Source: Ditylenchus dipsaci
Taxonomy: Eukaryota > Nematoda > Chromadorea > Rhabditida > Anguinidae
Assembly: GCA_004194705.1 (NCBI GenBank)
Contig: SADC01001015.1
Coordinates: 204,801 to 268,800 of the forward strand
Direction of reading: 5' to 3'
DNA length: 64,000 nucleotides
Shown: piece by piece, positions 56,901-64,000 of the stretch
How positions within the stretch are numbered: position 1 is the stretch's first letter
Layout of the letters: each line of letters opens with the position of its first letter
Translations under genes and position numbers: made by a program
The notes under the pieces: generated by a model
What the model was told of the DNA's origin: nothing
The model's input: only the letters and a program-made list of their open reading frames with translations
Databases searched by the model: none

Positions 56901-57742
56901 TGTTGCTTCAGACTAAAAATATAATGAGGCTTGACTTGCCTAGGTAGGTTTATGTGAAGAAACATACCAGGAGATACAAAGAGAGAAATATAAATAAAAG
57001 TCGAAAATTTTTACTCTCAGTCTGCCTCTCACTCTCAGTCTTTTTCAGTTTCAAGTCTCATAAAGTTGCCATTCACTCTCACTCTCAGTCTGCCTTTCAC
57101 TCTCACTCTCACATTGGTACACACTGAGGGTGAAAGTGAGAGTGAGGACAAAGTCAGAGTGAGAGTGAAAGAATTTCGTGTACCCAATGAAGAGTGCGAG
57201 TGAGAGTGAAGGTAAAATCCGCTCATTGGAAAACAAGCCTTTAGACCAGTAAACCTCAGTTGGATAGGAGGTCAACCTGGTACTTCTTTTTGAATAGGCA
57301 TTCAGCTCCAGAATCCGATATTTTGATTACACTGAAAGTATTGAAAAATCAATGTACCCTATCCAAAATTGTAACCTGAACACGGTTTGTTAAGACCAAA
57401 ATGCTGTTTAATCAACTGGAATATCAATACCGTGGGTAGTTACCCACTCCAAGGTGGTCGACCTTAAACTTTTGTGGATTATTGTGAGTAGACAAACAAA
57501 TTTTGCATGCCTAAATCAATACAGAAAAAAAGGTTTTGGAACATGAAAAACGTAAATTTTTTTTTAATCCAAGTGGACGACCACTTGGTTTTGTTGTACC
57601 CAGGTGGTCGTACCCAGGTTGAAGAACTCAGGTAAAACTCCCAAGTAGTGAGGATGTTTTTCGGATTATTTTGCGGATGTTGTATAGCCCGGATGTTTTC
57701 TATGGTCCAACTTCAGTTCCACCGGATAATCCATACCAACTT

Positions 57743-58057
57743 AACCAAGTGGTCGTCCACTCGGATGGAAATTTTTTACGTTTTCATGTTCCAAAACTTG
57801 TTTTTTGGACTAATTCAGGCATGCTAAAGATGGTTCGATAGTGGTAAAATACCGTTTGTAGGGTATTTCTTGAGTTTTGGTAAATTCAGTTTGGGTAAAA
57901 TCAATTATTGCCGAATACTCAAAAAAATACCCTACAAAACCTTATTTTACTATTATTAAACCATCTTCAGCATGCCCGAGTTAGTCTAGAAAACAAGTTT
58001 TAAGGCCCGAAAAAGTAAAAAAAGTTTTTGCTCCAAGTGGACGACCACTTGGTTTGG
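57743..58057. mobile_element. CCAAGTGG-family MITE, copy D
   Basis: Ends AACCAAGTGGTCGTCCAC and GTGGACGACCACTTGGTT; subterminal AAACCATCTTCAGCATGCCC. Half copies of the same family at 57490-57595 (right), 9460-9540 and 42780-42845 (left). Confidence 0.8.
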
Positions 58058-58616
58058 TCGGTTAAGACTAAAAAATTAAAATTACAGCAAAATTTTTACT
58101 GAAAGTGAGAGTGAGAGTCCAAAAAAGTCATTGAATACACTGAAAGTGAATATAAGACTGAGAGGCAAATTTTTCATATTGGGTACAACACTGAGAGTGA
58201 GAGTGAAAGGCATAGTGGGAGTGAGAGGAGAAGCCACTAATTGGATACGTGGCCTTACAGGGACTACTCCAAGACTGGGGTTTCTATTTCAAATCGTGTT
58301 CAGGACACGATTCTGAATAGGGTATGATACCTTCAAAGTTATTCCAGTGAAGAAAAAATAATTTCTGCTACCACCGGATTCGAACCTGTAACTTTAAAAA
58401 ATTTGCGCAAATGAGTTTTGCGCAAATGAGTAGTAATCGGGTGTAGGTGCATGTGTTAGTTGATGTCCGTGGATGTTTGAGGAGTTCTTACTTAGCAATT
58501 TTGTCTGTTTTTTTGTTTTTCATTGAAGTAAGGGTCTAACTTCTCTCAGTTTTAGTTCGGGTTGGAATATGATCGGTCGTTTTCGAATCCGGTCATATCA
58601 CCGATCATATTGGTTA

Positions 58617-58862
58617 CCGTATTTTTCCTAATTGCCGCACAGTCTCTAATTACCGCACACCCCTAACTTGAGGACTTATATCTCGACGCAGAGTAAATAT
58701 TTCGCTAAGCTTTGATGCGTTCTCTTAACTCCCACGAGCTCTACCGATTGCATTTTCAGATCTTGGTTGAGCAACCGAAAATCTCGAGATCGAATTCCAA
58801 ATTTTCCGATTTTTGGGGGATTGAAAAATAAGCGCACATGTGCGCAATTAGGAAAAATACGG
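58617..58862. mobile_element. CCGTATTT-family element (TA TSD)
   Basis: TA, CCGTATTTTTCCTAATTGCC, inverse GCGCAATTAGGAAAAATACG, G, TA. Core has GCGCACATGTGCGC. Confidence 0.88.
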
Positions 58863-59962
58863 TATTTCGGTCATTTCTATTTTCAATTTTTGTGGCCAAA
58901 AAAATTTTAAAGGAAAGGGAAACTGCCTTCTAATGAAGTGGAATTAAAACTTACTGTGAAATAAGAAAATATTTAAACACCGGTGCAGGGTAGGCCAGCG
59001 TGTGTTAGGACGGACTCAAAGATGTTCCCAAAATACAAAAAGGTAAGAAAAACATGTTGGTGAAAAACAGCCACTTTTAAGATTACCCTGGCATGGATAC
59101 TTACGTACTTCTTTTTAGGTATAAGGTCCTAGATATTACCATCTCCAAATCTAGATACCTGGGTCTTGATACCGCCACGTGGCCAATACTAGTGAATTTT
59201 AAACCTTTACACCGCCGGTGTACAACCACCTAGGTACACAGATCAAGAGTCTATGCGGTCATGCTGGCTCAACTAGTTTGGTCAGAAGATGTGTTTTCGA
59301 ACGTTTAGATACCATACAGGTAATTAGTGTACCTTTAGATAGTCGGGTAACAGGAAAGTACGCATAGTAGCCGCCAGTTGGGGCCGCCAGTCGGTGGCCG
59401 CCAGTTGGGGGCCGCCAGTCGGTGGCCGCCAGTTGGGATGGCCGCCAGTTGACCCTCGTTCGGTCAAACGGCTTACGGTCAAACGGCTTTAGGTTCAAAC
59501 GTCGCGTACGCGCCGCTTAAGCTGTTTTTTATAAGTTCAATTTTATCTTATATTTTTATAATGATTATTCAGATTCTTAACTGGTTGAGTAATCATGATG
59601 TTATTATGTTTTATGTTATTGAGATTGCAAGTCAACTATGACTGGATATTTAGTTGAGCGTGACACTAACATTAGGTATGTGGCCAACTTTTGAACATGA
59701 CATCGAGTCGATGTCATCGGCGCTACCCAGTTTCTTAATTAGATGTTATATAAAAGTACTGTTTCTTAAAGTCAAAGTTCTCCAAAAAAGTCAATTCGCC
59801 AAAAACAAATTTCAACAAAGCGCATTTCTGAAAAGACCTGTTTGTGCAACATACATTCGAAAAATATACGTTTGACAAAAAAAAACTGTTTCAGAAAAAT
59901 TTCTAGCTTTCTAAACTAAAGCTTTGATGTTTATTTTTGTACTTTTAATGATCTCAGATAGC

Positions 59963-60121
59963 CATGGATGGGATAAGTGATGAAGACCAGTCGACAGAAT
60001 ACCAATTAAGCGATGACGAAGATCAGCAAGCTTTTCGAATCGTCGATGAAGAAGAAGAGCCTGTGGTTCGAGGAGAGCAAAGAAAAGGTCTGCTACAGCA
60101 AACCTCATTTTACTATTATTA
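59963..60121 (+). CDS. Acidic ORF or exon cut by a MITE
   Basis: After TAATGATCTCAG an ATG (GCCATGG context) opens MDGISDEDQSTEYQLSDDED, QQAFRIVDEEEEPVVRGEQR, KGLLQ. The frame then enters MITE sequence (CCTCATTTTACTATTATTAAACC, shared with 57950) and stops at 60121. The acidic N-terminus resembles the leader of some transposase or DDE-domain proteins, but that is only a guess. It lies between the inverted arms of the 59700-61286 element, so it may be that element's last coding remnant. Confidence 0.4.
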
Positions 60122-60370
60122 AACCATCTTCAGCATGCCCGAAGTCTAGAAAACAGGTTTTGGTACATGAAAAACGATAAAAAAAAATTATCCAAGTGGG
60201 CGACCACTTGGTTTAGTTGGTGCATGGATTGTCCAGTAGAACTGAGGGGATCTAGAAAAAAATTTTAAATTTTAAAATTTCTTTTCAACACGAAAATATT
60301 GCAACTGAACTGGGTACCAGTACAGTACTATCTGAGTGCTCTAACCTGGATACAACTACCTGGGTACAAC

Positions 60371-60655
60371 GAAACCAAGTGGTCCACTTAGAGCATATTT
60401 TTTTCTTACGTTTTTCATGTTCCAAAACCTGTTTTCTAGACTATTCGGGCATGCTGAAGATGGTTTATAATAGTAAAATGAGTTTTGTATGACATTTGTG
60501 AGCATTAGGAAATAATTGATTTCACCAAACTGGATTTTACCAATGCTCAAAATATACCCTACAGAACGGAATTTAACCCCTATTAAACCATCTTCAGCAT
60601 GCCCCGAATCAATCCAGAAAAACAGGTTTTGGAAACCCAAAATAGTTAAAAAAAT
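60371..60655. mobile_element. CCAAGTGG-family MITE, copy F
   Basis: Left end ACCAAGTGGTCCACTT; inverted GGCATGCTGAAGATGGTTTA and AAACCATCTTCAGCATGCCC; right terminus truncated. Confidence 0.7.
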
Positions 60656-61302
60656 TCACTCTCAGTCTGTCTTTCACCCTCACTCACACATTGTGACACA
60701 TTTTGGAGTGTGCTGGTCTTGACCGCGAAGCGGCTAATCCCTTTGTCGGGTATAAAAATCAGCCTTAGAACTTTTCAAGCTGTACTCAAGTTGTCCAGCT
60801 GGACGTCAGCCTGGAGCATAGGGGACTACCTTAGTTTTAAGGGTTGCAATTAAGTCAAAGCAAGATTGTGCTCGTTACAAATTCGTTCTAAGCACTGACT
60901 TGTAATAAAGATATCAAAATTGTTTGCCTATTCAGAACAATCCATAAAAATTAAAGGTTGACCACCTTGGAAGGGGTAACTACCCACGGTATTGAGATTC
61001 CAGCTGTGTTAAAACAGCATTTTGGTCTACAAACCGTCTCAGGACGATTCTGAATAGGTCACACTGATTTTTGTACAAGAATTTGTACTTTGAAAACTCT
61101 GATTTTAAAGAAACTTTTTGTTTTTAGCAAAACTTGTTTTGCGAAATGTTTATTTGTCGAATATGCGCTTTGTTCAAACTTGTTTTGGCGAACTGATTTT
61201 TTGCGAGAACTTGACTTTAAGAAACAGTACTTTATTATAACATCTAATTATAGAAACTGGGTAGCGCCATGTCATCGACTTGACGTGCATGGCAGAGGTA
61301 TA

Positions 61303-61427
61303 CCGTATTTCCTCAATGCCAAAAATCTTGAAATTGTAAATCAAAAATGGCCCTAACTATGAAATTCTAGTCAAAAAATAAGGGGGAGGAGCTCTATTAA
61401 GAGGGGCCTCTATTAGAAGAAATACGG
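61303..61427. mobile_element. CCGTATTT-family element (TA TSD), 125 bp
   Basis: TA, CCGTATTTCCTCAATGCC, then TCTATTAGAAGAAATACGG, TA. Shortest family copy here. Confidence 0.8.
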
Positions 61428-61635
61428 TAAATTACGCACTTGACCCGCTAAATGGTGGCTTACAGAAGTAAATTGAACGATTTTTGGAGCCATGATTATT
61501 TGTGAAAAATGAATAAAAGACGCTTTGTGAAGAAAGACGACTTAGCATTTTATAGATTTATTTAGCCGCAAAATAATTCCCTGTCTGAATGTTTTGCACT
61601 TATAGTGATAACATATAGGATATAATTTTTCGAAA

Positions 61636-61690
61636 GGCCTTCCGACAAATCCGTAGTAGCAACACTAAGCTCAAATCTAAAAAAATCAAG
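61636..61690 (+). repeat. Fragment of the ERM C-terminal exon, copy 3
   Basis: GCCTTCCGACAAATCCGTAG and CAACACTAAGCTC match the ERM tail exon (54190-54222; encoded TFRQIRSSNTK). Placed just upstream of the kinase gene. Confidence 0.65.
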
Positions 61691-61864
61691 ATGAATTTTT
61701 TAATTCACGTGATATAAAGTGCGAGTAATTTTTTTGAAACAACCTGTTTGAATAAATTATTCTGCTAGTTCTCGACAACCGCTCCCTTAAAATTTAGTTT
61801 TTTACCACCCACAGTATTTAAATCCATATTTTTAACTATCAAGCAAGAAAACAGCATTAACAAA

Positions 61865-63733
61865 ATGATTATCAAAAAGATGAAATCAGCAATTGCGCTT
61901 CTGCCAAAAAAGAACTCGTCCCAAAAGGTAGCTGCAACAGAAAAGACAGTCTGTGATGGTGATGAGCTATTATCAAGCCAAGGACTGCAAGAAAGAAGGA
62001 ACCTGCCAGAAGCATGCGCCAAAAACCGAAGAAAATTCCAAGAAAGTGGGTTCGACACAGAATGCTGTCAAGAAACTGCCAGCTGCTAGGAAAGTGGCTC
62101 CCGTTCAGAATGCTGTCAAGAAACTGCAAGTTGCCAAAAAGTGGGTGTCAACAGAGAAAGCCAGTTGCAGTAAAGAGGTCTGCTGTCAATAAAGCTGCCG
62201 CTGTTAAGAAAATCTTTGAAGGAAGTAAGAAGCCAGTCACAGACAAGCTAGTCGCTAAAAGGCCAGTCGCAGAAAAGCCAGTTGCAGAGAAGCCGCAAGT
62301 GAGAGCAAGAAGAAGAAACAGGAAGTGAGGAAGTCATCCCGTCAGATTGAAGGAAGAACTCTTAATGGCCTACTCCATTGACTCGTTTCCAAAGCCGACA
62401 AATCGAAAAACGGAAGGCAAGCGAAATCGTTCGTGTGCAAAAAAGTCGCTCCAGCAGATGCTCAAGAGAAAAGAAAGGTGGAGCAGATGTGGCGTAAGAC
62501 CAAGCAAAGTTTATCATTGTTTGTCTTTAACTATGTCTTCTGACTTCTTCTAGTTCATTACTGTTCTAGGCCAAATCGTCTTCCAAGCGAGGCACCCAAG
62601 CAAACAATCCGTCGACTGTGCAATTCTCGGATCAATATGAGGTGATCATACTATTGAAAATATTCAAAATTATTTATGACGGTTTTTTAGATTTCGGCGA
62701 AAACAATTCTCGGCTCTGGTCAGTTTGGCAGGGTCTACGCGGCTATCATCAGAAGTCAAAGGAGGAAGTTGCAGTCAAGGTTCTTTCTTTCTAAATTAAC
62801 ATTATTTTAATTGTTTACCTTTTTAGGTTATTACCCTGAGATCAGTTGTGAAAAAGCGAAGTATTGTTTAATCGCCAAATCTGAAGTGGCCATTTCTGCA
62901 AGCAGTGGATCATCCAGGAATAATCAAACTGAAGGAGATTCTACACAACTGACCAGATCTACGTTGTGTTAGAAAAGATGGATAGGGACATGCTTGAAAA
63001 AATATGAGTCAGGTAGGCTCTCGGACATCAGCGCCCGGAACTGATTACCTTGCATTTTTAGTCAAATGTAGTAGAGTGGTCGAAAGCATAGCAAAGTTTA
63101 TGGTCGTTCAAATTCCATGCTGTTTGCTATCTTCACTCCAAAGGAATTGCTCATTGTGATTTGAAGCCAGACAATGTGTTGCTTTCGGATTTCCAAGCTA
63201 GTCATCCGCAGCTCAAGTTTATGACTTCGGGTACTCTAAATTCATTGGTGATAAAGCAGGTTGAGGAAATTGTTGGCACTCCCGCTTATCTTGCTCCAGA
63301 AGTGTTGCTCAAAAAAAGGTTAGCCTATTGACTATTGGCCAAATACGAGAAGCATTAAGTCAGTTCCATTTCTTCCTTTTCAGGTTACACAAAGAGTGTC
63401 GACATGTGGACGATCCCGTAATAATCTATTGTCACTCTCTCAGGCAGCTTTCCATTCGATGAAGGCAAGATGTGGCGTCGCAGCGGAAAACGTGACTTGT
63501 TTCTTTCCCACGAATCCTTGGAGCGAAATCACGACAGCGTGCGTGTGAACTGATCAAGAGCTTGCTGAGGACCAGGTCTATATATTTATGACATAAGCTT
63601 TTAATGTGTTCATCGCTTAGATCACCGAGCGTCTTACCATTGAGCAATGTCTAGATCATGAGTGGCTGAGGATGCTGAGGTTCATGAAGAGCTCTTGAAT
63701 CTAGAAGGAAGGCTTGGCGTTGACACTATTTGA
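61865..63733 (+). CDS. Protein kinase D-like (CAMK) Ser/Thr kinase with Lys/Ala-rich leader, frame interrupted
   Basis: From about 61865 a basic leader repeats AVKKLPAARKVAPVQ-type and KPVAEKPVAEKP units. The kinase domain follows in exons ending or starting at 62641/62691, 62779/62827, 63012/63062, 63318/63384 and 63575/63621. Landmarks: STVQFSDQYE, ILGSGQFGRVYA (P-loop), EEVAVK (catalytic Lys), VDHPGIIKLKEIL, DQIYVVLEKMDRDMLEKI, YLHSKGIAHCDLKPDNVLLS (catalytic loop), YDFGYSKFIGDKA, VEEIVGTPAYLAPEVLLKK, GYTKSVDMW, LSGSFPFDEGKMW, RLTIEQCLDHEWL. HCDLKP and the APE block point to the PKD subfamily. The C1 and PH domains of typical PKD are absent upstream. About eight one-base losses and one or two stops interrupt the frame, so it is a young pseudogene or an error-rich stretch. 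The final exon either stops at 63698 or reads on to 63733. Confidence 0.8.
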
Positions 63734-64000
63734 CATCTGTGGGGCAAAAACTTGCATCTTTCTTCATCCAAGCGGCCTAGAAGAGGTAATGGTTCTTTTG
63801 ACTTGAGTCTCCGTTAATCAGTGTCTGTACTTGTTTTCACCGTGGTGGGTCTCCTGTTTGTATGCAATTACTTTATTGTCCTATATATAAAAGTGTTTAT
63901 TGTGTACTGGTGTAGGGTATTAACGGTCTTTTAAGCATTGCGAGTTAACTTTACTAAGGGTAAGGTTTAGAAGAAGCCAAACGTCCTTTTTAATAGGAGG
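63734..64000. other. Downstream of the kinase gene
   Basis: No gene seen; no clear AATAAA before the window edge. Confidence 0.4.

Larger units (their letters stand above)
55566..58437. mobile_element. 2.9-kb element with 9-bp TSD and tRNA-like B-box arms
   Basis: TSD CGGGTGTAG at 55557-55565 and 58438-58446. Ends TTACTACTCATTTGCGC (inside CG at the left, T at the right) and inverse, with tandem CATTTGCGCAAA words. Both arms then carry GTTACAGGTTCGAATCC-type sequence plus CGGTGGTAGCA (55625-55655 and 58372-58393). The interior holds CACTCTCACTCTCAGTCTG arrays in both orientations and three CCAAGTGG-family copies. The 9-bp duplication is Mutator-like in size; no transposase. Confidence 0.85.
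54450..59522. mobile_element. 5.1-kb outer inverted-repeat element
   Basis: The left arm from GCTTAAGCGG with GTTTGACTCTAAACCGTTTG is mirrored at 59450-59522 (CGGTCAAACGGCTTACGGTC, CGCGCCGCTTAAGC). A second inverted pair, AACTGGCGGCC words at 55375-55430 and GGCCGCCAGTTGGG words at 59368-59455, lies just inside. It encloses the 55566-58437 element. No TSD identified and no transposase. Confidence 0.6.
59700..61286. mobile_element. 1.6-kb element with 200-bp inverted arms
   Basis: The left arm (GGCGCTACCCAGTTTCTTAA, TTCTTAAAGTCAAAGTTCTC, CAACAAAGCGCATTTCT) is mirrored at 61130-61286. The interior contains a short acidic exon (59963), a right half CCAAGTGG copy and a full CCAAGTGG copy (60371-60655). 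No TSD found. Confidence 0.75.

Overview
This window is eukaryotic nuclear DNA from an invertebrate animal. It is AT-rich. The genes have many small exons, short introns with TTTTCAG-like acceptors, and AATAAA signals just after the stops. Conserved metazoan genes are recognisable on both strands. The MRPL15 protein has a GHNQAGHTIGEL/PPLGW block that, from memory, looks most nematode-like. The RPL22 protein has an Ala/Pro/Lys-rich tail of the kind best known from arthropods. I would not go beyond 'probably ecdysozoan'.

Gene layout: SAP-like ORF (227-490, -); BED/hATC transposase remnant (1130-1871, +); RMDN1 (3828-6425, +); RPL22 (12689-13761, +); MULE-type FLYWCH/transposase/Ulp1 remnant (14923-16237, -); MRPL15 (18393-20617, -); large membrane-protein gene of unrecognised family (about 26808-31420, -, perhaps with the exons at 37058-38116); EndoG-like gene or pseudogene (33400-34450, -); short ORF behind a TATA box (35932-36087, +); shortened USO1/p115 (39835-42408, -); Munc13-4-type C2 tail (50883-51566, -); ERM-family gene (52321-54250, +); protein kinase D-like gene with a Lys/Ala-rich leader (61865-63733, +).

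Most of the remaining sequence, and many introns, is inverted-repeat mobile DNA nested several layers deep. I could delimit elements by target-site duplications (TSDs): TTAA elements; hAT-type elements with 8-bp TSDs; elements with 9- and 10-bp TSDs (Mutator-like size); TA elements starting CCGTATTT; pogo/Tigger-like TA elements; and a 4.8-kb Helitron lying inside a TTAA element. Several unrelated elements have arms built from tandem short palindromic words (AGATAAATTTATCT, CGGATATC, CGAGTC, CCGCGGGACA, AGGATA).

Almost every recognisable gene is broken by net one-base losses, most of them in short single-base runs. This looks more like uncorrected long-read base-calling than biological decay, so 'pseudogene' calls here are provisional. 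The genes are housekeeping or trafficking genes with no visible functional clustering.
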